NCBI RefSeq assembly: GCF_000003855.2
Contig: NW_003101667.1
Span: 221,012-285,011, forward strand
Direction: 5' to 3'
Origin: Blastomyces gilchristii SLH14081
Lineage: Eukaryota > Ascomycota > Eurotiomycetes > Onygenales > Ajellomycetaceae
Length of the DNA: 64,000 nucleotides
A program made the position numbers and the translations under genes. Every line of letters starts with the position of its first letter. Position 1 is the first letter of the stretch. Positions 1-11,340 of the stretch are shown here, one piece after another. The notes under the pieces are model-generated. The model worked only from the letters and a program-made list of their open reading frames with translations. It did not search any database and was not told where the DNA came from.

Positions 1-99
1 TTTAGATTATACTTCTCTTTCAATCTGACTCTCCGACTACTGTATAATGCATAGTGTATTACAATATACTCAGGATTTTCATTTGTATTGTAGAATAAG
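1..99 (-). mobile_element. LINE (Tad1-like) ORF2 C-terminal scrap
   Basis: This short piece matches, on the minus strand, the C-terminal part of LINE ORF2 (the Cys/His-rich region just before the stop). It is the same stretch seen minus-strand at about 39,362-39,460 and plus-strand in copies A, B and C. It is cut at position 99/100 by a chromovirus LTR and runs off the left edge of the window. It is a remnant without coding capacity. Confidence 0.75.
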
Positions 100-363
100 T
101 GTAATGAGCCTACGCTGAATAGATCAGTATAATATTTATAGGTCTTATATAACAAAGTGAAAAACATTAGGGAAGAAAAGAAAGAGAAAGTGTGAGAATC
201 AGTGATTGAAGTGAATATTTATATGTGTACATGGTGAAGCTTCAGGGTGAAAGAACAGGAATTTCATGGGTTTTTCAGCCAAGAATCAGTGACCGGGGAT
301 CAGAGCTTTCGGTGGGATCTATGAAGTGTAATGAAATAGTCTATATGATTGATCAGACACCAG
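100..363 (-). mobile_element. Chromovirus LTR fragment
   Basis: Starting at TGTAAT (position 100), the sequence follows the minus-strand LTR of the chromovirus seen at 16,122-16,414, 40,540-40,831 and 45,951-46,242. It matches up to about 357, where the expected terminal gcccgccaca is replaced by the start of LINE A. It has several small deletions. The flank on its left is a LINE scrap and the flank on its right is LINE A, so it is not simply the lost left LTR of the chromovirus at 11,404-16,414. Confidence 0.75.
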
Positions 364-795
364 ACCGCTCCACCACGAACTCGCTGGATTTTTCGAATAA
401 GAACCCGCCGATAGATCCATCGAAAAGCCCTCGATCATACGAGCATTTTGACCCCATCGCCGACCGCATACCCCGTGTGGTGGTGGAGTTATCCAGCCAA
501 ATGTGAACCAGACATTGTTCGAAACTCCTGTGTGGGATTATCCCCCGTTCACCCCTACCACACCACAACCCTGGGCCAAATTGTCATACAAAGTGTAAGG
601 TGAAGAGACCTAGTCATATGCATCAATCTTCTTGATTTTGGAAGATTCCTAATCTGTAATTGTGGAGATATCTGAGAAGCAACCTCCGTGAAAACCCTGT
701 CCATCTTTGATGTTCCAAAACATCAACACCAAGTCCCACCCTCGTACCGCCCTTCCCAATCTGGCCCATCCCCGGCAGAAAAATACAAAAAGATA
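364..795 (+). promoter_or_regulatory. LINE A leader: GC-rich block and first monomer
   Basis: This block still has many CpG sites, unlike the rest of the element, and matches 29,433-29,880 of copy C closely. It ends with a roughly 163-bp unit that runs from cctccgtgaa to the cccatccccggcag motif. A second such unit follows in LINE A after the Pogo insertion, at about 3,168-3,330. Repeated 5' monomers are typical of LINE internal promoters; that role is inference. Open frames on the minus strand here are probably not genes. Confidence 0.6.
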
Positions 796-3128
796 ATGTG
801 ACTCATAGAGTCATCACTCAACGAACTCATCCACTCAACAAACTGCTATTTTTTCCATGAATCTCTGCAACTCTTCAACTTCAATCACTCACTATGCCAC
901 TCAATGAAGTGATTATGGAGTAAGCAATCACTCAATTGAATCAATAATTGATTCCTAAATATGCTGCAGTTGTAAAGGAATTTGAAATCAATTGTATTAT
1001 CTTGATACAGCAGTTCAAAGATCAACAGATCTCCAGAACAGAGATAACATCAACTTACTATCAGAATCTCACAAATACTGAAGAACAATGTCTTCTATTT
1101 CATATTAATCAGTTATTCAATCACAGCTTCTCTATGACATCTCAAATACTTCACAATTTTGTATTTAAGATTACTAAGATACAAGTAGAAATCAACTGAG
1201 TGTCTCACTTTTATAAGTGATATAAAGCAAAGATCAAGAGCATCTATCTTCATACTCTGAATCAAAAGAGAAAACAGATGAATAATAGCTACTATTTTGA
1301 ATAATTCTTTATTCTTGTAATTGCAGTTTTTTTGCTTCTTTTCATGTACAATTTCATGAGCTTTTTGCTAACTTTTATTGAATAGTTGCAGGAGAAGATT
1401 AAGCAGTATAATATTCTATCTCAGAACATCTATAATTTCAATGAAAAAGGCTTTCTTCTTAGTCTTCTTTGTACTCTCAAGTGAATCATTTCTATAGAAG
1501 CTCTTAAATGAAAGTATACAATTGAAGCAGTACAGAATGACAGTAGAGAATTCATTTCTCTGCTTACTGATATTTATACAGATGAAACTACAATTTCATC
1601 TGCACTCATTTACTGTGAGAAATCAAGAGATATACAAGATACATGACTTGAAGATTTTAATTCTAAAAAGAATCAGATATACTTTACTGCTTCAGAAAAT
1701 AAATGAAGTAATAATAAATATGAATTAATCTGACTGAAACAGGTGTTTAATTCTCATACAAAGTAAAAAGCAAGAAATCATTATCATCTGCTTATATTAG
1801 ATGATCATTCATCTCATATAAATATAGCATTCATTGATTATACAGATTGAAATTGAATTTTACTTGCTATTCTTTCTTCTCACTCTACACACTGTTTACA
1901 GTTACTAGATGTTGAAATATTTGACTCACTTGTAAAGACATATTCAGATTAACTAGATTTCTATACATGTTCTGACTATGGCTTTATTCAGATCACAAAG
2001 TAAGATTTTTGACAATTATTTTATACTGCATGAAAAACCTCTACAACTGTAGAAAATATCAAATCTGCTTTCATAGTCACTGATATACATTCTATAGATT
2101 CTACCTGCATTCTTGAAAAGATTCAATCATGTTCACTTACACCTTCAGAACTGCTTCAGCAGTGTACATCTATATCTATATAAGCTTTGTAAGATCTGAT
2201 AAAGCAGACAAATCAATGTCACTGCTGACTTTCAGTTGATATTAAAAAAATTCTCTGTGCTGAGAAGAATATTGCTCTGAACAGAGAGATTCTCTTAATA
2301 GAGAATAGAAATCTTCAGACTGCTCTAAATAATGAGAGAAAACAACACAAATGAGATAAATATATGAGATTGCTTAATTTATCAAATCTCTTACTTACTC
2401 AATTCTTTTCTCCTATCAAGATGCAGACTGTAAGAGAGCAAGCAGATGCTAATGAAGCTATAAAAATCAATGATCAGACATGTAAGAAGAATATGAAGCT
2501 TCAATGAGTGATTCTTTATAAGTAAAAACAGATAGAGCTCATGAAGTGAAAGAAACAATGTGAGAAGTAATAATTAGAAGCTGCTCAATATTATAAGAAG
2601 ATCAAAAGCTGCAGCTGCAGCTAAATATCTTATAGAGAAATAATAGTGAGATGAATAGAAGCTTCAACTGTAAAAAGAGAAGAAAGAATGTGCTGCTAAA
2701 TATCATGAAGCACAGTTAGTAAAGCAGATATTCACAGAGATCTTAAAGAGGCCTACAAGAAGATTAAAAGTGAGCTTAAAACACTGTAGAAGCTCTATAC
2801 AATCTTCTGAAAGCAGTAATAAGTGCTACACACAGGCTTCTCTGATGAAATTAAATAATATTTCTTCTCTGACATCTTCTACACCACGATCCGATTCAAT
2901 CATTTCAAAATCACAAGTTTCATGTTTCAGGTGAATTATTAGGCCAAGCAATCATTCTCTGAATTAATCATATATATTTATATGATGTATTCTGCATATA
3001 GTTTTAATCTTTAATAAATAATATTAATATCTTATTGCATTGTTGTGCTATGGTTGAAAATTAACAGCTCTATAGAGTGCTTTTTGAAGTTCATTGAGTG
3101 AATGAGTTCATTGAGTGATGAGTCACGT
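796..3128 (+). mobile_element. Fot1/Pogo-type DNA transposon
   Basis: A 2,333-bp insertion in the leader of LINE A. The terminal inverted repeats begin ATGTGACTCAT on the left and ACGTGACTCAT on the right (read inward), followed by imperfect copies of a cactcaa-gaactcat motif. The target duplication is TA (794-795 and 3,129-3,130). The uninterrupted site is visible in LINE C at about 29,868, which proves the boundaries. It carries a decayed DDE transposase. Confidence 0.92.
894..2930 (+). pseudogene. Fot1/Pogo DDE transposase, decayed
   Basis: From the ATG at 894 the reading (with stops) begins as a CENP-B/psq-type helix-turn-helix domain: the stretch around 950-1,200 has the family signature of an N-terminal DNA-binding region with a SRTEITSTYYQNLT-like core. 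The DDE_1 catalytic domain follows at about 1,428-2,110. It has a FNEKGF motif (normally FDEKGF, so the first catalytic Asp is changed to Asn), a second Asp in LLILDDHSSH, and the downstream HSTH..Q.LDV motif. A lysine/glutamate-rich tail runs to about 2,930. There are many in-frame TGA and TAA codons from transitions, so it cannot be functional. The family call is firm; the exact 3' end is approximate. Confidence 0.88.
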
Positions 3129-4257
3129 TACCTCAGCAATAATATCAAGTATATAATCAGCAGACACATCTGAAGTGCAACCTCCGCGAATACTCTGTCT
3201 GTCTTCAGTGTATCTAGACATCAATGCCAAGTCTCACCCTCATACCACTCCTCTCAATCTGGCCCATCCCCGGCAGAACAATACAAAAAGATACCTCGGC
3301 AACAGTATTCAATACATAATCAGTGGACAACAAGTTAACAGAATGAGTCAACAGCATATCAAGAACTATAAAATCAGTATATCTCAAGATCTGACTGAGC
3401 TTTTGATCCCTGTATAGTGAGATATATTAAATCTAGTTTTAATATCTCAATATTCAATAGATTCTGCAAGGGATTGAGAACAGCAACACTAGATTTCTAT
3501 TGAATTTGAGAATTAACTCTATATTAATATAATCATTGACAAAGTCTTCTATTTTAAGATATAAATAACCAGTTTCTCTACATTCTGCTGACAATATTTA
3601 TATTATTATAGAGAAACAGACTTATATTCTCTATAATATCAAAACTCTGAAGAGGGAAAGTCTTGATAAAGAGTATACAGTAGTGCATATCTTAGCAGTT
3701 TCTATCTCATTCTTCTGCAGCAGTTAATACAAAAAAAAAGATCTTAGAAATAGTTTTTTACTTCTCTTGAAAAAGTAAGGTATTTTTCTCTGAGTTTTAC
3801 ACAATATTCTTACAAAGAATTAAAAACAGAGTTGTTGTCTGTCATAATTTCATATTCTTTTAAGTAAGAATTACTTTTTCAGTGACTGAAGAGCTTTCAT
3901 TAATACTTAATTCTTTTTTACACTCTTTATTAACTGATTTGAGTTGTATACTTGTTGTGTGAGAAGAATTAAATGATTTAGAATAAAATTGAATAGTTTT
4001 AATCAATTTCTCTGCAAAAAATTAATTTATTTTTTGTCAGTTTTTCTCTCAAAAACTGTCATATGATCTGATTTATTATTAATTGATATCATACTTTTCC
4101 TCACTGTATCTCAAGAAAGAGATTGTAAAGATTTTATTAATTTATCTCAAAAATCAATTTTAGTTTATTAGATTCTCTTCAAAAATCTAATCTAGTTACT
4201 GAACTAGTGTGAAAAAAATCAGGTGTTTTATACACAAAAGTCTTTTATTCTTCTTTT

Positions 4258-4388
4258 GAAACAGTCTGATCAACTTTTCAATTGAAAACAGACTTAGAAA
4301 TCTCTTAATTGAAACAGTCTGATCAACTTTTCAATTCAAAAGAGTACAATAAATATCTCAATTGAAACAGTCTGATCAACTTTTCATT
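4258..4388 (+). repeat. Three ~53-bp tandem repeats before LINE A ORF1
   Basis: The unit gaaacagtctgatcaacttt starts at 4,258, 4,310 and 4,363, immediately 5' of the ORF1 ATG at 4,400. LINE C has only two units, at 30,971 and 31,024. Each unit contains or abuts a caattg palindrome. Confidence 0.85.
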
Positions 4389-5443
4389 GAGTGAGAACAA
4401 TGAGTTTAAAAATACACTCAGTTGATGTGAAAAAAGATGCTTTCTCAAATACTATTTCTGAGATTGAAATTCTGAAGAGAAGAAAGAAAGAAGAAATAGA
4501 GAAATAACAAGTTCTTAAAATACAGAAACTTGAAAAAGTAAGCAAGATTGTTGAAAAGCAGTGTCTGAGTGAGATGAATAAAGAAGTTCTGTTAATTCTT
4601 CATGCTCAGACTAGATAACTACAGAAGATGATCAAGTTCAAACTTGGAATTTTAAACATAATTCAAAAAACATTGAAAATTCCTAGTATAATCACTAACT
4701 CTTCATTTTACTCTTCTTCTTTTTCTACTTCTTCTTCTTCTTCTTTAAATCAGAAGAAAATATATGCTCAAGCAGCTGAATCTGCTGTCTCTAAATCTGC
4801 TGTCTCTAAATCTGCTGTCTCAAAACCTGCTTAAAATCCTGAGAAAACTGAGAAGAATACTGCTCATACTTCTATTCATAGAAAAGTAAAGAAAAAAATG
4901 CAAAAAGAGAAAAACTTTCAAATCTTCAGAAATAGAAGACTTATTCTCAAAGTCTCAAATGAGCACATCTTACAGAGAAACAAGCTAAACTCAAATCTCA
5001 TTTTCAGAATTAGAAATGAAATTAATCAGCAGTTCTTCTCTCAGTTAATGACTGATATTGAAGTTTAAAAACTAGTTATAGCTTCAATTGAGCCATTCTT
5101 TTTGAAAACTTCATCATTCTGACTACAATGTCTGAATTCAGTGCAGAATTCCTTATTCAGAATGAGAATCTCTGAAAATCAGCAGTAGAATCTTTGTTAA
5201 ACACAATAATTCTATCTGAGAGAGATGAAAAGTGAGACAAATTCATTCTTCATGATATTTCAGTTAAAATTTTTGACTGTGAAGAAAGAATGCTACTTCT
5301 CAAAAATGAATTAGAAGAATACAACTCTATTCAACTGAGAAAAGAGCCTGTATGACTAAATTCAATTAAGTTCAGACAAAGCAGAAGAAATGCCTCTGTT
5401 CTAGTATATACAAAGACACTTGAACAGTCAAAGATCTCTGAAG

Positions 5444-6463
5444 TAGACTAGCCGCCGGGATCATGAATTTCACATTTGATCTCATTTGATCTGGTCTCAT
5501 ACATTTCTTGGTGTGAATCCCGCTGAGACAAGTCATTAAAAAAACATGCAAAGTGACTATATATCAAATCTCAAAATGAAACCATGACTTGAAAAAAATG
5601 AGAAAGTGATCTCATTTAGACTGACCGTGTGACCGTGTCTGAGACCAGGACCAGATTTTTTGATAGTCCCATTACCAATTCGACTGATCCCATTACACGG
5701 TTTTAACATTAGATAGTAGTCCCATACTGTCCCAGTGGAACTTACTGTCTACTCTTGTCACATTTTCCAAATGAGACCATGATTTCCACTTCTCAATTTA
5801 AATTATTTTTATTGCTTTAAATGACTTTAAATCTCATTTGAGCATTACCAAAAAGCGTTACTTTTTAAAAAATTACAAATAGTCTAAAAAAAACCTTAAA
5901 ATGTCTAAAAATAGTAACTTTATGCCAAGAATGGGACTAAATGGAACCAAATGAGACCACTTTCTCATTTTTTTCAAGTCATGGTTCCATTTTAAGATCT
6001 GATATATAGTCACTTTGCATGTTTTTTTAATAGTCAGTCCCAGTGGGATTCACGCCAAGAAATGTATGGGACCAGACCAAATGGGATCAAACATGAAATT
6101 CATGGTCCCGGCGGCCAGTCTAATCTCATTTGATTCCATTTAGTCCCATTCTTGGCATAAAGTTACTATTTTTAGACATTTTAAGGTTTTTTTTAGACTA
6201 TTTTTCATTTTTTAAAAAGTAACACTTTTTGATAGTGCTCAAATGAGATTTAAAGTCATTTAAAGCAATAAAAATAATTTAAATTGAGAAGTGGAAATCA
6301 TGGTCTCATTTGGAAAATGTGACAAGAGTAGACAGTAAGTCCCACTGAAACAGTATGAGACTACTATCTAATGTTAAAACCGTGTAATGGAATCAGTCGA
6401 ATTGGTAATGAAACTATCAAAAATTCTGGTCCTGGTCTCAGACACGGTCACACGGTCAGTCTA
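5444..6463 (+). mobile_element. Non-autonomous hAT element containing a second copy of itself
   Basis: The ends read TAGACTAGCC on the left and, inward from the right, TAGACTGACC. The target duplication is ctctgaag (5,436-5,443 and 6,464-6,471), 8 bp as is usual for the hAT superfamily. The empty site is visible in LINE C at about 32,090. Removing the inner copy (506 bp) and its 8-bp duplication leaves exactly 506 bp, the length of the separate copy at 14,510. There is no coding capacity. Confidence 0.92.
5617..6122 (-). mobile_element. 506-bp non-autonomous hAT element, inner inverted copy
   Basis: Inserted in opposite orientation into the outer copy, with the 8-bp duplication atctcatt (5,609-5,616 and 6,123-6,130). 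It ends ggcggccagtcta at 6,122. Its length equals the other copies. It keeps more GG/CC and CpG sites than the outer copy does in its left arm. Confidence 0.92.
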
Positions 6464-7072
6464 CTCTGAAGTAAGAGTAGCAGGTTTGAAAATGAGAGTT
6501 CATGAATACAAAGACTCAAGAATGAATCTCAAAGCTCAAACACAGTGTTCAAACTGTCAAAGATATGAACACTTTGCAATCTCTTGTTTTAGAGATTCAA
6601 AATGTGCATTCTGTGCTAGAGATCACAAAACTAGTGAGCATAAATGTGAAACATGCTCAAAAAGAGATGAGATATATCAACACACTCTGCTTAAATGCTC
6701 TAATTGCAAAGAAAAACATGCATCTAGCTCAAAAGAATGTATATTTACTTCAAGAACTCAAAAGAACTGAAGAAAAGATGAAGCTCAAAGAAAATCTAGA
6801 ACTGAAGAGAATAGTCAAGCCAGTAAATCTACAACTACAAGCTCAAAAAGAAGAAACTCTTAACTATCTAAATCTTCAAACTTTAATTCTCCAGCTAAAT
6901 GTAAATAGAATTTGAATTCTCAAACTTCTGTTAAGAGTAGAGAATTGAGAAATGCCTCTGATGATAAACTAGATATAATGTAAGCAGTTGAGATTCCTAC
7001 TTTTCAAAATAGTTATAATCTACTATCTGATGATATTGATTAGATTCTACTCTATCTCTACTCTCTTTTAGT

Positions 7073-10000
7073 ATGAATATACAATAAAAACAATAAAAAA
7101 AGTTTAAAAACTCTTCAAAAATCACATTTATTCAAAATAATGTCAATAGAAACTCAAATTGTATTTATTCTTGTCTTCAAATTACATTTGAATAAAAAGT
7201 TAATTTTATACTGCTTCAGAAATTGAATTTTAATACTAAGCAAAAATACATCATTTCTCATTTAAGCTACTACTGCTTTCTATCTCAAAAGTCTGAGATA
7301 AAGTCAAGAGTAGTGATCTATGAAAGAAAGAGATCAAGATATCAATTTAATCTAAGATTTGATATCATGTCTGACCCTGATATTCTGGTGAGTAACATTA
7401 TAGATAAAGAGAATGAGTTTGATACTATACAGCTTATAAATATCTATAATGAAAAGTCATTGAAGAAAAATAACAATATCTGAACAATTAATAGAGAATT
7501 TCTGAACATAACTTCATTAAGAAACTCTATAATTGCAGAAGATTTCAATGCATATCATTTCTGATAAAATTCAGAATGTAAAAGAGCAGTAAGAGCAGAT
7601 AATCTGATTAAATGAATCTTTGAGTATTCAATAGATTTAGTTAACAAGTCTGATCAATAAACATTCTTTAGAAAAGGCATGAAATAGAAATCTATTATAG
7701 ATCTAATCTTCATGTCATAAAATCTAATGAAAAAAAGACTTGTAAACTGGTTTATGAATTCAAATGAGACATCAGGATCAGATCATGAGATTATTCAATT
7801 TGATATTGAACTGAGTGAAAAATAAATGAGTGAAAACCCTCTTCTCTCTAATCAGTTTAACTTTGAAAAAGCTGATTGAAAAGCAGTTGAAGAAAGCATA
7901 AAACTGTTAAAATCTGAAAAGCAGAGTGAGATATATTGAAATCCTGGTCAAGATATCTCAAATGAAATGCTTGAGAATAGAGTGAAGCTTGTTACATCTA
8001 TTATTCTAACAAGTGTTAGAGATAATATTTCAAAGAGAAAGTCTTCTAAGTATTTCAAATCTTGATGAAATGAAAATATCATATCTTCAAGAAAACAATT
8101 AGCTACTGCTAGAAGAGATTAAAAGAATGATGTAATATCTAATAAAGAGTTCAAAGCTGTCAGAAATGAATATTTTTCAGATATTAAAAGAGCTAAAACA
8201 GATTGCTGAAATAAATTTCTTGAAGAAGTATAAGAAAAGGAAGTTTTTAAAGCTTTTAACTATACTAAAACAAGAAGTGTAGCAAAACTTTCAGTCTTAG
8301 AATATGAGTTTCAGAATGAATTATATACAGTAAAGTCTTTTGAGAAAAAATGTCAAGCTTTTATGAGAATTCTCTTTCAAAACTCATCAGATTCAGATTC
8401 AGAGGAAGAGAATATATCACTTTACAACTATATTGATGAAAATGACTGAGAATGGCCTGAGCTTACATAAGATGCATTAGAGTCAGCTATTTTCTCAAGT
8501 TCAGTTAAAACTGCTGCAGGACCTGATTCAATCAATCACTTGATTATTCAAAATACATACTCCTACTTCAAGAATGAATATTTTGAGCTCTTTTTCAATC
8601 TCTTGAAAAATGAATATCATTCTGAATGCTGAAGAGAAGCCACTGAACTGATTCTTGCAAAATCTAATAGAAAAACTTCAATTTCTAAGTCATATAGAGT
8701 AATATCTCTATTAAACTGTCTAGAAAAGGTTTTAGAAAAGATAATAGCTACTTAACTATCTTTTATAAGCTCTATTAATAATTCTCTTTTATTCAGTGAA
8801 TAAATGAGAGATAGAAAGCAATATTCTGCAATTGACACTGTTCTCTCAGTTATTCATGATATTTAAATAGCAAAGTATGAAGATCTGGTCTCAACTGCAG
8901 TTTTTATTAATAAAAAGAAGTATTTAATCATGTTTCAAAGTCAAAGTTAATTCAGACTTTGAAGATATTAAAACTGTCACTTTCTCTAATAAAATGAGTT
9001 AACTGTTTTATATCTAAAAGAATCATATAACTATTCTTTGATGAAATAAAACAAGATAAGACTGAGATAAAAATAGAAGTATCACAAGAATCTTTAATCT
9101 CACTCATTTTATTTACAATATACACTGCATATCTATTTAAAAATAGAGATATGAAAATAGTGTGATCTCTGAGTTATATGAATGATGTTGATCTAGTTTA
9201 CAGCTCAAAAACAATCAGAGAGAATTTGAAAGTGATTGAAAAAGTAGTAAAGAAAATCTTTGTTAGAGCAGATATCAATTAAATTCAATTTAATATGAAT
9301 AAAACTGAGTTAATTCATTTCTTTTCTAGATTCAATGAGAAAGAACTACACCTAACTCTTTTAAATAGAGAGATTAAACCCAGTTTAAATATCAAATGAT
9401 TAGAAGTATGATTAAACTTCAAGTTGAATTTTAAATATCATATTCAACAAAGAACTATCAAGACAGAAAGACTATTAAATAATATAATCAGACTATTAAA
9501 TACAGAGAGAGATCTATTCTTTCAGGCTATAAGACAGTTATATATAGCCTGTAGTATCTCAGTAGCCGATTATGAAGTTCAAGTTTGATGGAATAATCAA
9601 GAAAATTTCACTGAACTCTTTCAAAGTCTGTAAAACAGAGCTTTGAGAAGAATTCTGAGAGCATTCAAATCATCTTCTATTAAAGTAATAGAAATTGAAG
9701 CTTTAATTTTCTCTTCTACTATTTTATTTGAAAAGACCTGTATGAACTATGCTCTGAGAGTTATAAAGATAAGCTTCAATCATATAATCAGAGAAAGAGT
9801 CTCTTCTTCATTTTCATCAATTAACTCTGAAAATGAACTAGATTGAAATAGATTTCTTGATTGAAATGAAAATAATTCTTTAAAGAAAATGTCTTCTCAA
9901 CTATACAGACTATGCTCACTGATTAAAAATCAATTTTCTTCTTTAAATGTTGAAAAAGTTGATCATGAGAAGATATCTCTCTGAAGAGAAAAGCTTGAAT

Positions 10001-11028
10001 CTCTTATAGACTTGTAAATAAGTGAACTATCTAAAGAGAAAGAATATAAACAGCATTTGAAGAGAATTTCTACAATCAATATAGAAGACTCTATTCTGAT
10101 TTATTCAGATGACTTAAAAAATGAGAATTTGTATAGATTAGATGCAGACATTGCTTATACTGAAGATAATATCAATTTTATCTCAGATTTCTGAAATTTA
10201 GGCTGTGAATCTGAAGTCTTTGATGCTGAACTATTTGTAATAGTGAAAGCTTTCAAACTCATGGAAATAAAATCTTATAAAAGAGAAAATAGTTTGAAAG
10301 AGATATGAATATTCTCTAATAATCAAGCTGCTTTCAAAAGAGTTAGAAATAGTCAGATTCATAATGATTAAATGAATCTTGAACTGATTTTAAACTCTGT
10401 TTTGAAAATTCAAAAGAGAAGAATATCAAAGCTGATAATTCATCTGCACTAAGTTCCTGCTCATATGAATATTCATGACAATGAATTGACTGATTCAGCT
10501 GTAAAAAAGAGTTCAGAATTAAGCAGATCTATTTAAAAAATTGTATTCTGATCTTTTATAAAGAGAAAGATAAAAGAATCTTGTTTAGATAAGTGAAATG
10601 AAAGCTGACAGAAATAAAAGAAGAGTATACATTATTCAAGATTTGAAATAAAACTCAAGTGAAAATCTTATTCAATCAAATGTAAAATGAAAATATTCTC
10701 ATCTATAATGCAGCTGAAACTAGGACATAGCTATTTCAAATCTTATATACAAAGATTTGATGATAGATTTGATTCAATAGAATGCTCATTCTGCAATGCA
10801 AATGAGAATCCTGAGTATATTGTAATACACTGTGCATTATACAATAGTCTCAGAGACAGATTGAAAGAGAAGTATGATTTAACTCAATTAAATATGAGAT
10901 TCTTATTCTCAACTAAGACAGGAATTAAATACTTAATAGACTTTCTATCAGAAACTCAAGCAGCTACAAGAAAATGACTAAATTCAGAAATATCTGAATA
11001 TGAAGAGGAGAAAATTAATCAGATATAG
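7073..11028 (+). pseudogene. LINE A ORF2 (endonuclease-RT-RNase H), decayed
   Basis: Collinear with ORF2 of copy C. It has an APE-type endonuclease (QNNVNRNSN start, DFNAYHF and SDHEII motifs at about 7,130-7,810), a reverse transcriptase (KTAAGPDSINHLI at about 8,505, box SYMND at about 9,174-9,188 where YxDD is expected), an RNase H region (LIYSDD at about 10,095) and a C-terminal Cys/His motif (CSFCNANEN...IVIHC). Nonsense codons are frequent and nearly all come from TGG to TGA or CAA to TAA changes. Confidence 0.88.
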
Positions 11029-11319
11029 TCTGTTGAAACAGCTATACACTATCTTTTAATAATTTGTTTTGTTACAGTCTCTCTTTACTTTATGTTTTTC
11101 TTTCTATTCTTTTCTATTCATCTATTTAATGTGTCTGTCTTTAAGACTGTGTTCTCTTTTCTTTTGTCATGATATTGTCAAATGATTTCAAAGTATCAGA
11201 AGGTGTTAAAATACTGCAATTTGTAAACACTTTTTGTATTCTGGGCTGGAATTTTCTGATTTTGCATATCTGAAATTGATAAATGTATAATAGTTGACTT
11301 TAGAGATATAGGAAAAACC

Positions 11320-11340
11320 CTGAGAACTAAAAGTTCTCAG
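11320..11340 (+). repeat. 3' stem-loop of LINE A
   Basis: A perfect hairpin, ctgagaact / aaa / agttctcag, lies about 60 bp before the (AAT)n tail. The same hairpin is present in copies B (26,854-26,876), C (36,959-36,980) and D (38,909-38,930, minus). It is a candidate RNA structure recognised by the element's reverse transcriptase. Confidence 0.7.

Larger units (their letters stand above)
4400..6863 (+). pseudogene. LINE A ORF1 (zinc-knuckle protein), broken
   Basis: Counterpart of the ORF1 at 31,060-32,484. The reading starts MSLKIHSVDVKKDAF and has a charged coiled-coil-like N-terminus, a serine-rich linker, and a C-terminal cluster of CX2CX4HX4C-type zinc knuckles at about 6,548-6,750 (CSNCQRYEHFAISC and two related Cys/His motifs). 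It is split by the hAT insertion at 5,444-6,463, with an 8-bp duplication ctctgaag, and has several nonsense transitions. Confidence 0.85.

Noticed and set aside
353..568. Minus-strand ORF, also present at 29,387-29,638
   Set aside because: Its conservation in two places reflects the copied LINE leader. It lies antisense in the untranslated part of the element and resembles no protein family.
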